A DNA stretch of 64,000 bases from Acanthopleura granulata (GCA_016165875.1 JABBOT010000015.1:1519921-1583920); one strand, 5' to 3'. Counted from the stretch's first letter, positions 21,557-32,439 are shown. Notes: generated from the sequence alone by a model not told the origin. Numbers and translations are program-made.

Positions 21557-22230
21557 TTAATATTTTGTTTATTTTTATTTAGGAGAAAAATGTATTAATG
21601 TTCTAAAGAAGAATGTGCATCATGCATGTCTAATAAATTTATTTCATTGTAATTTTGTTGTTTATATCCAAACATATACAGTTAACATGAATTATGGCTA
21701 TATATTTATAAACATATTACAAACATAAATATTATTCAAATAGAGGTTGAAAACGTTTGTTAGCCGAAAAGGACAAAAATATTTAATAAGGAAAAGTGCA
21801 AAAATACTTATTAAACATGCATTACATCTTCATTTATGCCATTATTACACAAAGACTATATATACCAAAAGGTGGTCCCAAATAACCACCATGCAGAAAA
21901 TGTTTTCAAGTGTATTTTTTTAAAAGAAAAATCGAAAAAATATTGAAGACCACATTTACAACTAACTCTCTGGATTCTTTCATCTGGGCATTATGTGATT
22001 TTTATGTTTTTTCCAGCATTACAGAAATTATAACAGTTCTTTGCATTTTTTTGCTGCTTATTAAGTGCTTTAACGACTTCACAACTCTATTAATTGAGCA
22101 TTCTGAAAATGACTACGAAGTGGTATGTGTACCATACACATTAACTTTACTCACAATTCTTATCCCACGCCGTTTAATGGATTTCATTTAATTTGACGAT
22201 TTATAGAAATTTTGAAATTTTTTTTTACAG

Positions 22231-22253
22231 ATGTCAAGAAATCTGACTTCCAG
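22231..22253 (+). pseudogene. 23-nt microexon, partial TRIM-like copy B
   Basis: It is bounded by a strong TTTTTTTTACAG| acceptor and |GTAAGC donor. It encodes MSRNLTS plus two bases, the same length and phases as the gene 1 microexon. It joins the 22903 exon in frame (…TS-R-IDIQV). Confidence 0.6.
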
Positions 22254-22439
22254 GTAAGCTAATCGATTGAACAGAAATATTAAATAATCTTCGTTTAATA
22301 AATAAATGTCCTGAAGTCCATAAGTAGTAGCAGCTTACCCACCCAATAGCAGCATTTGTGACAAGCAGCCACAGAGCTTGTATTTCAATTTGACAGTTCA
22401 AAGTTTGTTCCATTAGCTCCTCCACTTTAGACAGTAAGA

Positions 22440-22866
22440 CTGTGCATGGTACAGTAATAGGTGGTGCTTTGGTACTGACGCTCTGGTGCTGACTCAGTGG
22501 TGCTAATGCTGCGCGAGACACTGTGGCTGACACAGTGGTACTGATGCTGTGGTGCTGATAAATTGATGGTGATAATGTGTGTGACACTTTGCTGACACAT
22601 TGGTACTGATGATGTATTGCTGATGCTGTGGTACTGATTCTGTGGTATTGACACTGTCCCAGACACTGTGGCTGATACATTGGTACTGATTCTGTGTTAC
22701 TGATACTATGCATGACAGTGTGGCTGAGGTAGTGGTACTAATACTTTGCGTGATACTGTGGCTGACATATTTGTACTGATACTGTGCGTGACGTGGCAGA
22801 TCCAGTGGTACTTATTCTGCGGTACGGATACTGTGCGAGAAACTGTAGCTAATACAGTGGTACTGG
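22440..22866. repeat. Irregular short tandem repeats (GTGGCTGACACAGTGGTACTGAT type)
   Basis: Many imperfect copies of ACTGTGGCTGAxACAGTGGTACTGATxCTGTG lie directly upstream of the 134-nt exon copy. Period is irregular. Minus-strand Ser/Gln-rich open frames here are explained by the repeat. Confidence 0.8.
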
Positions 22867-22902
22867 TAAGAAAAAATCAAAATCCTGTTTGCTGTATTAC
22901 AG

Positions 22903-23035
22903 GATAGATATCCAGGTGCCGAATGCAGCTGGCGTAATAAAGGACCGGCGGAAAGTTAAGGAAATGGTAGAAGAAACCTTGAAACAGAAACCAGCTGTCT
23001 CTGTTCACTTTGACGCAAAGCTGAATATCAAAAAG
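22903..23035 (+). pseudogene. 133-nt exon copy with one base lost, copy B
   Basis: The acceptor is GTATTACAG| and the donor AAAAAG|GTATGG. It encodes IDIQVPNAAGVIKDRRKVKE, then a helix ending FDAKLNIKK. The other two copies are 134 nt and end one base into a codon; here the last exon base is missing because only one G precedes GTATGG where copy A has two before GTAAGT. Joining to a SPRY-like exon in the gene 1 phase would shift frame unless another exon intervenes. Confidence 0.6.
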
Positions 23036-23210
23036 GTATGGCGGGAAGGCTTAGAAGGACCTATAAAGAAAAAAAATCACACATATCAATTCATTTCGGA
23101 ACATTCCGGTTATGTATCTTAAAGTATATATTAAGTGGCTGAATGATTTTCTTCTGGTAGGAGCATACTTGAATTCCGTGCAATTTCCGTAAATCACTCT
23201 GTACTCATTG

Positions 23211-23818
23211 CTATTTCACACCATCAAGGTGTACATAAAATGTTGAATAACTTCTCTCCAGCCTGTCTACACTGTACACCCTCTGCTATTTCACACCATC
23301 ATGGTGTACAGATAATGTTGAATGACTTCTCTCCAGCCTGTCTACACTGTACACCCTCTGCTATTTCACACCATCATGGTTTACAGATAATGTTGAATAA
23401 CTTCTCTCCAGCCTGTCTACACTGTACACCCTCTGCTATTTCACACCATCATGGTTTACAGATAATGTTGAATAACTTCTCTCTATCCTGTCTACACTGT
23501 ACACCCTCTGCTATTTCACACCATCATGGTTTACAGATAATGTTGAATAACTTCTCTCCAGCCTGTCTACACTGTACACCCTCTGCTATTTCACACCATC
23601 ATGGTGTACAGATAATGTTGAATGACTTCTCTCCAGCGTGTCTACACTGTACACCCTCTGCTATTTCACACCATCATGGTGTACAGATAATGTTGAATGA
23701 CTTCTCTCCAGCCTGTCTACACTGTACACCCTCTGCTATTTCACACCATCATGGTGCACACATAATGTTGGACATTTTCTCTCCAGCCTGTCTACACTGT
23801 TTACTCAGTTATTTCACA
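23211..23818. repeat. Minisatellite, 75-bp unit, 8 copies, in-frame
   Basis: CCCTCTGCTATTTCACACCATCATGG recurs every 75 bp. Because 75 is a multiple of three, the plus strand gives an open frame of about 196 codons with a 25-residue repeat (NNFSPACLHCTPSAISHHHG). It lies in the intron position after the 22903 exon and is related to the 73-bp array at 20290-20880, so I read the open frame as a by-product. Confidence 0.92.
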
Positions 23819-24024
23819 CACACACCGTGACTACATAGCGTTTGACAACTTTTTTCCAGCCTGGACATTGTGTTAGACTGCTATTTACTCTACACTTAGT
23901 CACAATATACACTTTGTTGTTTAAATTTGTTTTGATTGATTCATCGTGTATCATATTAGAAATCTATCATCAGCGAATTATGTACAACTGACTTACACTT
24001 TGAACTACAAAATTTCACCTCCAG

Positions 24025-24047
24025 GAATCGAGTGGCGTGACGTACAC
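24025..24047 (+). pseudogene. Second 23-nt exon-like copy upstream of the SPRY-like remnant
   Basis: Exactly 23 nt lie between TTTCACCTCCAG| and |GTAAGT. The sequence differs from the other 23-nt exons (GAATCGAGTGGCGTGACGTACAC), so common origin rests on length and splice signals only. It lies between the 133-nt exon and the SPRY-like remnant, where gene 1 has no microexon. Confidence 0.35.
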
Positions 24048-24059
24048 GTAAGTCACTTT

Positions 24060-24305
24060 AAGTCTCACTTTAATCACATCTTTGTTTCAGTTTCTTGATT
24101 GCAGATAAATTACATTACAGGAAAAACACAAGAGATGTTGAATAATGTTTAGTGAAGTGTTTAGAAAATGACTTTACCTACAAATACCTGATGCCTCACT
24201 TTAATCACACCTTTGTTTCCTTGTTCTGATTGCAGTAAAGTTACATTACAAGAAAACACAAGAGACCTTGATTTAGTGTTTAGTGAAGTGTTTAGAATAG
24301 GAACG
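24060..24305. repeat. Tandem duplication, about 131-bp unit, 2 copies
   Basis: CTCACTTTAATCACATCTTTGTTTC...GATTGCAG...TTACATTACA...ACACAAGAGA...TTTAGTGAAGTGTTTAGAA occurs at 24064 and again at 24195, with about ten differences. Confidence 0.85.
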
Positions 24306-24331
24306 CTTATGGTTTATTATAATAATGTCTT

Positions 24332-24763
24332 ATGACTAATGGTTCTTTGGTCAGCTTTGAAAATTGCCCAGCGCGATGGTCTGAAACTTGGACAGGGCGT
24401 TGCTTACAGACAGGGTGTGATTCAGGGAGTTGCTTACAGACAGGGTGTGATTCAGGGAGTTGCTTACAGACAGGGTGTGATTTCTGGCAGCTCCAGGTTT
24501 ATTTAAACCCACGTGATCTCAAGGTACCCAGGTGTATTTTTACGGCTGGTGTGAGACATAAAGGCTCTTCCGTTGACGGTGAAGGTGGCGTAGACTGTTG
24601 GTGGATTGGGATTAACAAATCTGCAGACAAATCTCAAGTGTACACTACATGTGGCGTAAGGTTTGTAGGCACACTTGTAAGTCCGTTTCCGATTTTTTGT
24701 TCATGTCCAACTTTTAAGAGATGGTTAGGTTTTTGGGAGATACCGGTGTTAGGACAGACATGA
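24332..24763 (+). pseudogene. Truncated SPRY-like exon with 30-bp expansion, copy B
   Basis: The frame matches the start of the gene 1 terminal exon: TNGSLVSFE (gene 1 DNGSTVRFE), CLQTGCDFWQLQVYL (gene 1 CLETGCHFWKLKLTL), TAGVRHKGSSVDGEGGVDCW and WIGINK. A 30-bp block encoding SCLQTGCDSG is present in extra tandem copies (about 24395-24482). No in-frame acceptor lies upstream: TAA at 24323-24325 closes the frame with no AG between. After about residue 110 the similarity ends and the frame stops, so the second half of the domain is missing. I read it as a pseudogene fragment. Confidence 0.65.
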
Positions 24764-25282
24764 TTTTTATGAGGCAGACAGGAGAGTGCGGGCAGTATAG
24801 TTCTACAGTAGGGGAGTATAGCGGATTAGAGACCACAGATCCTTCATAACACGATTTCGGCTGCCAGGAAATTTGTGAGTTGTTAGCTGTAGCGTAAACG
24901 TTGCATATTTGTTTACATTATGTTTGTTTACATCTTCGCCATGCTGATGCATCTTTCTGATAGTGAAATTTGTTTGGCTCTATTCAGCTTGAACCGCACA
25001 CAGGATAGAGATTGAATAAAGAGTGTGTGTGCAAGACAGTGGCAGTCTGTTGATCTTTATGGAAGGATTACATGTGGTAAGTGTGAAGGAAAACTTCAGA
25101 AAATGGGTGCCTTTCAAAAACACACACAGTCTGGAGTTCCGTCTGTGGTCTAAGACCGGAAGAATGAAGGTTGTGCATTGTTAGGGAAATGAGATGCTCA
25201 CAACAAACAATGTGTACTAGCGGTGGATTTTCACGAGGATTTTTGTACAGTCTGGGTCAGCTCGCCTGGTGAGCGTCCTGTG

Positions 25283-25345
25283 GGAGGCATAATGCTGTCC
25301 GCCGTCGTATAAGTGAAATATTCCTGAGTAAAACCTCAAGCAATT
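25283..25345 (+). mobile_element. SINE 3' fragment
   Basis: GAGGCATAATGCTGTCCGCCGTCGTATAAGTGAAATATTCCTGAGTAAAACC matches the 3' end of the main SINE. Confidence 0.75.
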
Positions 25346-25378
25346 GTATTGAGAAATAATTTGGTCCTGAATTTAAAT

Positions 25379-25720
25379 AACAGTATTATCGTTATTAGAG
25401 ATTACACCTTACTAGAGATTACTTAAATTCACTTTCTAAATGACATCTACCCATCTTTTATATTCACCTCAGAGAGCTGTGTCATTTCTGACCATCAGAG
25501 GGGTAATGCATGTTCGCCGTAAAGTCTACCGGCCAACTACCTTCTATTTTCGTAGACGCTTGGTTGGTCGAGTGGTCTAGATTGGTGAAACAGGTTCGAA
25601 ACCTGGAGAGGTCTCACCCAGTTTCCAGCACTAGACCCTGTGATATACCCAGAAGATGTAATATCTAATAACGATAATACTGTTACTTAAATTCAATTTC
25701 TAAATGACATCTGCCAAAGA
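25379..25720. mobile_element. Small element with 27-bp inverted repeats and a tRNA-like core
   Basis: AACAGTATTATCGTTATTAG plus AGATTAC at 25379-25405 is reverse-complemented, one mismatch, at 25658-25684. A direct repeat TTACTTAAATTCAxTTTCTAAATGACATCTxCC follows both arms (about 25430 and 25684). Between the arms, 25560-25615 has TTGGTCGAGTGGTCTA and GGTTCGAAACC, which fit Pol III A and B boxes of a class II tRNA. The core may be a SINE head or decayed tRNA; I cannot fold a full cloverleaf. Confidence 0.55.
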
Positions 25721-26249
25721 GTGAGATATGTCAACACATGATCGGACAGCTCGCCAGGATATTAATTCCTTTTCTGACATTTGGTGCGTAGGAGTGAGAG
25801 ACGGGGCAAGGTATATATGCCTTCACCGCTACTGTTGACAATGTCGTTAAAACATAGTAATGCGCATGAATATAATAAGAGAGGTTGTCCTAAGAACACG
25901 TATCAATCAATCAACAAGTCCTACAACATCTACACCCTCCATGTACGTATGCAGTTGATGATTTAAACACCAAATCAAGAATAACCTGTACCACTCGATG
26001 GCTATATCATTGTGCAGTTCTACTGACGCAGTCCTTGTGAGGAGATTAAGAAATCCCAACAAACACAAACTGTTGTCTTTTGCGATGTTTATATTTTCCC
26101 CATTCGGGATGAGAAGAGACATACTGAGCCTAATATAGAAGTCATTCTAACAATACTACAGACAGGAAAACACGTAAAATCAGAGGTTATGCGAGTGTGC
26201 CGCAGCTTGTTTGCGTGTGGATTATTGAGGATTCTTTCAGTAGGTAGAG

Positions 26250-26352
26250 TTGAAGACGTTGCATACAGCTGCAGACGTCGGTTACAGTTGAAGGTGTAGG
26301 TTACAGCTGAAGACGTCGGTTACCGTTGAAAACGTCGGTTACAGCTGAAGAC
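26250..26352. repeat. Short tandem repeats of about 24 bp
   Basis: GACGTCGGTTACAGTTGAAG-type units recur four to five times with variation, leading into the 45-bp array. Confidence 0.7.
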
Positions 26353-26365
26353 TGATGTTGACTGA

Positions 26366-26790
26366 TGTGCCTACAGTTGGATACAGTAACGGTGTATCGT
26401 GACGACTGATGCGCCTACGCCTGGATACAGTAACGGTGTATCGTGATGACTTTTGTGCCTACAGTTGGGTACAGTAACGGTGTATCGTGACGACTGATGC
26501 GCCTACGCCTGGATACAGTAACGGTGTATCGTGATGACTGATGCGCCTACACCTGGATACAGTAACGGTGTATCGTGACGACTGATGCGCCTACACCTGG
26601 ATACAGTAACGGTGTATCGTGATGACTGATGCGCCTACAACTGGATACAGTAAGGGTGTATCGTGATGACTTTTGTGCGTACAGTTGGATACAGTAAGGG
26701 TGTATCGTGATGACTTTTGTGCGTACAGTTGGATACAGTAACGGTGTATCGATGAGCCTACAGTTGGGTCATAAGGGTGTTCTCATCTAG
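26366..26790. repeat. Minisatellite, 45-bp unit, about 9 copies
   Basis: GGATACAGTAACGGTGTATCGTGA with GACTGATGCGCCTACACC or a TTTTGTGCxTACAGTT variant recurs every 45 bp. Confidence 0.92.
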
Positions 26791-27059
26791 GATATACAGT
26801 GTTCCATGAATATAGTGAAGCATAAGATATATATGAATATGGGAAAACAAGGTTATATGCATCTATTTAGTTGGTATATGCTCCATCGCTCGGCAATCGT
26901 TCAAGCGTCCTCGAATCCGCTAGTCAATCCATCCGTCGCGCTTCTACAGGCGAAAGAAAACAGAAATAACATTGGCTACTGTCGTAACTGTCGTAGTGTG
27001 CAAGTGATTTACAAAAACAAATTCTCATTATTCTGTGTTGAGTTTTCAGGCTATTAAAG

Positions 27060-29290
27060 TGAAATAAACGTGGAAACGAATGTGCCTTTGTTGACATTTT
27101 TGGGGAAAGAAATGAACAACTGAATAATTCTGGATCATCGTTTTCCGGACGACTGGAAGTAAACAGCCTGAAATAATGCAGGTTCTTTCGTTCACAGGTT
27201 ACATAGTTTGAAGTCTTACATTTGTACGATTTTTATCCCAATACGTAACTATTGGGAATTAAAAATACGTGTAGTATTTTTAACACCCAACATAAAAGAT
27301 AACAATAATCATTCCCATGGTCCACCTTGACCTTAAGTTAATAATTCAGTCTTACCAAATTAAGCAAGCTTCCTGGTCTATTACTTCTCAACCTCAACTC
27401 AGTCAGCCCACTGCAGGAAGACAGAAATACGCCATAAACACCGGTAAGAGCATACAAGAACTCTGTGTTGTAAATTTATTCAGCCTTTAGTATTAAAATT
27501 AGACATTTAAGGTGCATGTATATTGGACAACTGGAAAAAAAATGAAAAAGAAAGGAAAAGGTAAAACAAAAAAAAAAGCAATTTGACCACCAGTCTGTTA
27601 CCTCAGGGTAAAACCCTAATGGAGGTAAATTGACCAGAGGCCAGGTTTCACCGGAAACGTTGTGATCAATTGCTAACTATCACGCTGTCGTCGCTACAGC
27701 TGCTTTGGATTTATTCTCTTTGCTGTGGTCTTTCATAATTATCACAATTTCTGTATATAAAAAAGTGTCGTAACTTAAGAGGCCAAAGTTTCGAGTAAGT
27801 TATATTGAAGACGCTCCGTGTATCGCTACGCGTTTATAATCCCGTTTTCTGCCTTGATCAATGGACTAGGCGAATCCACTCCAGCCGGAAATTGAAAAGC
27901 CGTCATCGTTATCCAATCCGACACTTTGCCTGCTCGGATTGGCAAAAAATTTATGCGCATAGTAAATTTTAAACCTGTCAATCAAATACACTGAAGTCTC
28001 TTCAATACATGGCCGGCGAACATTACAAGCTGATCGAGCGACATACCTACTCTCCAGCACGGCAGCATACTCTGACCATTAAACTCAGAATGCAAAGGCA
28101 CAGCGGGTAACTGACTCTGGCACATCTCGCTCTGGTCTCACCCCTTTCATCACAGGATAACTTATTGTATGATCAAGAAGTTTCATGCTATTCTATCTGC
28201 ATGATAAACCGCTCCAATAAGTATGTTGACACCACGTCTTAATATGACAGCAGGCCAGCATCTATCTGTTTACGTCGGTTTTGTCCCCATCCTTACACGT
28301 GTGGAAAATTCTTGTTTCTAAGGCTTTAACTGCCATCGGTTCTATACGCAGAAGCGTGTTGTTTTGTCTTTGTTGTCCATCAATTAGGGGAAATGCTGTT
28401 TGATTGAACAATATATTCACATTAATCTCCATCATCTAGCGAGTCAGGTGGATCAGGTATTTCTGCCTCCTGGATCCAGGCAGAAAACGTAGCTATAGGC
28501 GAAGTGTCTGACTCGATAACAGATCTACTGAAGTATGAGTATACCGTATAGAGAGGATGTCAGTGACATGAAGACCGCGGTCATCAACCGGGAAACTAAA
28601 TGACCCGGTGCTGTGTATATACGTAACATAACCGCTGTGGGACATCGATATTTTGCAACAACACAATTATTACAGAAAAAAAAAATATAAAAAGGTAGGC
28701 CATAAGAAAGTAACAAACAGGTCAAGGGCGGAAATTTGATCCTTGGCAAATGATCACATTTGAAAACGATATTTCAGCTGAAGTTGAAGTTTTAATCTAA
28801 CTGTTTATGTAAATGCTTAAAAAGTAACAACTTAGCTCAATGGCCACAGCGGAAAAAGTCAGAAAATATGTAGTGATGATAACTACAATATATTAGACGT
28901 CATTAGTCTCTACTTACTCAAAATGATGTGACGTCAACACATTTAATACGTCCATTAAATCAGTCAAATATCTTGACTTATTCTATTCGCAAAAAAATGT
29001 ATTTGATCTCTTAGATCAATTAGCAATCAAAAACTGCCGCACCTGCCTCGAAAGCATTGTCTGGATTATTCCTTTGCAAAATTTACTTCGTTCTGTCGAA
29101 ATTGACAGCCTCATATGATCATATGAGTACTGTTTTCACGATATTGTAGATTTTCATAGTATAAAATAAAACAAGGGTGTCTGCCCTCCTGAATTCTCTG
29201 AAATGGTTTGGCCATTGTACAAATCTCACAGCAGCTAACGAATTACCTTCACTGACCTTCGTTAGATTTATCACAATTTTTGTCCAACTT
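27060..29290. other. Non-coding stretch, nothing recognised
   Basis: No supported exon. An 18-bp perfect palindrome CTCATATGATCATATGAG lies at 29110-29127. Short open frames at 27866 and 28525 (minus) have no splice context. Confidence 0.5.
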
Positions 29291-29293
29291 TAG

Positions 29294-29381
29294 GAAATGG
29301 AAATATTATTATTGGAAATAACTTCAATAAGGCAGGAAGAGTCCGCGATTTGGTGCAGTCATTGGCCGATGAGAATGAAAG
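29294..29381 (+). CDS. Isolated 88-nt exon-like block, product unknown
   Basis: It is bounded by CCAACTTTAG| and AAAG|GTAACT. One frame reads NGNIIIGNNFNKAGRVRDLV then QSLADENER, which looks like protein sequence rather than chance. The IIIGNN segment distantly recalls amyloid-type RHIM motifs, but the key Asn position does not fit, so I do not assign it. A second frame is also open. No partner exon was recognised. Confidence 0.3.
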
Positions 29382-30165
29382 GTAACTCCACACTGGAAGT
29401 ATTACAGTCATAAGGCGGCGCCCGGATGAATGAGATGTCTTCAGAGGCAATGTTTATTATGATAAATATATAATACTTACAATATATCCTCTTTTGTACC
29501 GATATGACATCACTCCATGGGAAGCCAGTGGCGAGCTCTGCCGGAAATTATAACACAAACAGACCTGGTTATGGCACGAACGTATGTTTGTCTTAACCTA
29601 GCATCAAGTCAAGAAACCATCCTACACACCACGTGCGCACACACTGTTTATATGAGGTGAGTTCATTAACGAAGTTGCTTTAATCCAAGGATTAGGTGAA
29701 TGTCCAGGTGAAGTGCAGTGTCATTTCGTCGATATATTTAGGGTCAAACATGTTATCCATACACGGCTCATTAAAGATGACTTGCTGTTGCTATTTAGCT
29801 GTACATTCTTTTTATTACATGTGTGTATGTTCTTTTTTTTCCGTCCCCTAATCTGATTACACATATGTAGAAAATATAATCTATAATGGGTAACTGTTTT
29901 TTTTGTTCTGTCATTTCTCCATATCAAGACTGCTATCTGTCTTTTTCAAGACAATCAGTTCATCAAGACTCCAATGTCACAATCGGCCAGCAGCTAGAAT
30001 TCCACACTAATTGAAACAAGTGCATGCAATTAACGGGTGAACCAGACCCTGAGTGTTAATTTAACCCCACAGTCAAGACTTCATCACGGCACTAGACCTC
30101 ACGGGAATTTCTCAGCCCGGAGTGTCAATCAAACTCCAGTAGTAATGCAAAACTTAACCGGCAAG

Positions 30166-30305
30166 CCGCGTAAATTTATACGACGGCGGCCAGCATTACG
30201 GTTAGAGGAAACCGGGCAGAGCCCGGCGGAAACCCACGACCATCCGCAGGTTGCTGGCAGGCCTTCCCACGTACGGCCATAGAGGAAGCCAACATGAGCT
30301 GGACT
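30166..30305 (-). mobile_element. SINE, main family, body
   Basis: Well-preserved inverted body: TATACGACGGCGGCCAGCATTACGG, GAAACCGGGCAGAGCCCGGCGGAAACCC, CGACCATCCGCAGGTTGCTGGCAGGCC, CCACGTACGGCC and GAGGAAGCCAACATGAGCTGGAC. The overlapping open frame at 30037-30282 is derived from the SINE. Confidence 0.88.
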
Positions 30306-30429
30306 CGTGATATATTAGAATATTCGGCTTAACTCGACTTGGAATTTAAGAATAATTTATACGTTAGGCGTTAGGAATTGCAACAGATTGGATCTGTTGA
30401 ATCACTAACAATACCATTAAGAACATTAC

Positions 30430-30480
30430 CTTTTCTTCTTCCGCCATGCCATACAGGGATCGTTTACGTTGTCCAGAAAA
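30430..30480 (-). CDS. 51-nt cassette exon, minus array (exon 9)
   Basis: On the minus strand it lies between CGTTGCAG| and AAAAG|GTAATG. Length 51 nt matches other members. In phase 0 it reads FSGQRKRSLYGMAEEEK; shifted by one base it reads LDNVNDPCMAWRKKK, which looks more like the family (D-x-V then KKK). The phase is therefore uncertain. It is the most 3' member found for the minus gene; no terminal exon or polyadenylation site was identified. Confidence 0.4.
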
Positions 30481-30878
30481 CTGCAACGAAATAAAAATAA
30501 AAAAAGAACGGAAGGGTAAGATTCAGACCTGCAATTTGTAGATTTTTACAGAAAATTTGGCATTACGATTTTACTTAAGAAATTGTACATTCAGGCTATT
30601 CTTAAGCTATGTTATCTAATGTACAAAATACACATTTGCTAGGTATCAAGGATTTATCGGCCTTCGACATTAAATAACACAGCCACCCCAAAAAAAAACA
30701 ACAAAAAAAACAAAACAAAACAAAAACAAACACTTACATATAACCATACTCTCTGATCTGTGTCAACATATATTCTAGTAAACTGTTTTAGAGCAAAAGA
30801 GCAGAATGGAGCATCATGCAAGCAGGAATACTTAGGCTTAAGGTGTTCTCTGTGTGTAGAAGAAAATGTTTTACTTAC

Positions 30879-30941
30879 AGTGAAACCCCTTTTCTGTCTG
30901 GAGGCCAGCGCTTCTGGTTGATCATGGTTGGAAATTACTGA
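30879..30941 (-). CDS. 63-nt cassette exon, minus array (exon 8)
   Basis: It is bounded on the minus strand by TTTCCCCAG| and TTTCACT|GTAAGT, phase 0 at both ends. It encodes SVISNHDQPEALASRQKRGF and one more residue. Same length as exon 7 (32377-32439) and the same ending style (R-x-KR). It lacks the acidic D-(V/I)-(V/I) core, so it is a diverged member. Confidence 0.5.
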
Positions 30942-31061
30942 CTGGGGAAATAAAGCAAGAAAACATGCCATGTCATAGCGTTTTGAGACCCCAGTACCTT
31001 AATAATGGTAATATTTACAGTCGTTTTGATGCGTCACGCTCGCGGGCACGGCATCCGCCAC

Positions 31062-31106
31062 CCGCACCATAATGCCTGCCGCCGCCATGATATGACTGAG
31101 ATATTG
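31062..31106 (+). mobile_element. SINE 3' fragment
   Basis: CACCCGCACCATAATGCCTGCCGCCGCCATGATATGACTGAGATATTG is a diverged piece of the main SINE 3' region. Confidence 0.5.
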
Positions 31107-31109
31107 CCA

Positions 31110-32370
31110 AAGTGACCTCAAACCACAATCATTCATTCACTATGCCTACTGAAGTCAGAACTGCGCGGCCACCGAGCGATAGCAATACCTTTACATCTCA
31201 TAAAAAGCTGCTGACCTTACGCAATTCACGCCGGGTTAATCCTGATAGTGGCAGGCGGAACCCGAAATACTTGTACCTTTATTCTGCTAAAAGTGAACAG
31301 CCCTATTGGAACGTAAGCCAGCGTATTCAAGCAGAGTGACTAATGTTTTGCCTTTATTATCGTTGGATTATGGCCCTTAACATCCACGTTCTGAATGTAT
31401 TCATCATGCGTGCAAAATCAAATCGTTCGATTTGTGGTCAGGCGAAGAACTTATGAACAAATGGCATAATTATTTCGATAGTATCAAAATGCTTGCTTGG
31501 TGACGTGCTAGGGTCATATGACTAACCTTATGCGCGCGTTTCTGTCTGCTAACGATTACATCCAGTGGACATTATAAAGGTGTAAAAGTCTTAATCTGTC
31601 GTGGCTTTGCAAAACTAGACAATAATAATTGGAGCACTTATAGACTGAAGATTTTTTTCACACATACGCTGGCTTTTAGTTTACAGAGCTTCCAGAGTTT
31701 ACAGACTTCCATATTTGAAAAGTTCCCCACCTGTGGCATACAGGTATGCACTCATGACCGCGTGACCTGTGCCTAATTTAAAAACAAATACAAATTGTCT
31801 AGTGAGATGTAGTTGAATGTGATGAAGGTAAATGTAATGTTATCCCCCCCTTCCCTCCCATGTGACGAATCGTTATCTGTAAATTGCGATTAAAATCTAA
31901 AAACTGCGCCTTTGGTCACTTCACAAGATCACATGAAGTGGAAATGTTGCAGGTGTGACGTTAAATTTTTTTGTCTTGTTTTGAGCTGGAAATAAATCAC
32001 ATTTTATTATTTTAATCTTAGCAGAATATGTGATTTTACCCGTACTTTATAGCCAGTTATGTACGGATTTAGACAATGGGGGATGAAATTGGATAGAACG
32101 GTCAATTGGTGTGATCTATGAAGCGATATGTTTGTTGGGTTATTACGTCAAGATTTCAGATAACACTTTGTACAGTTTTGTTTCTGTAACAACTCATATA
32201 TGTCTTTAACAGCGGGTACGATTTTTACTTGCATTTTTTAGATCTAGGTGTTCAGTACCTTGATCAAGCAGGTGAGTTTTTTAAAGTCCTTGTAACGGCG
32301 GGGATTCAGTTAACCCTGAGTATGTTGTATTGATTAAAAGGGCAGCACCTTAACCGTTCAGATACCTCAG
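31110..32370. other. Intron-like non-coding stretch
   Basis: No exon of the minus array and no repeat was recognised between exons 8 and 7. The 75-codon open frame at 31112 begins in a SINE remnant and is not supported. Confidence 0.5.
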
Positions 32371-32376
32371 ACTCAC

Positions 32377-32439
32377 CTTGGCAGCTCGCTTCTCTCTGAA
32401 GCCGTCTAAATCTTCGACAATAACATCAAGACCGCGTTC
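32377..32439 (-). CDS. 63-nt cassette exon, minus array (exon 7)
   Basis: It is bounded by ACTTCTTCTAG|-type acceptor and GCCAAG|GTGAGT donor on the minus strand, phase 0 at both ends. It encodes ERGL followed by DVIVEDLDGFREKRAAK. The D-V-I-V-E-D core and the basic KRAAK end match the family consensus, with four extra residues. Confidence 0.6.

Larger units (their letters stand above)
24764..26240. other. Gene-poor stretch with a SINE fragment and an inverted-repeat element
   Basis: Apart from the two elements listed separately (25283-25345 and 25379-25720), no exon or RNA gene could be supported. Short open frames at 25781 and 25907 lack splice signals and coding character. Confidence 0.5.

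Noticed and set aside
22234..22713. Minus-strand Ser/Gln/His-rich open frames
   Set aside because: They are readings of the irregular GTGGTACTGAT repeats.
29294..29330. RHIM amyloid motif in IIIGNNF
   Set aside because: The consensus (I/V)-Q-(I/V/L)-G-x-x-N is not met: the Q and final N positions are occupied by I and F.
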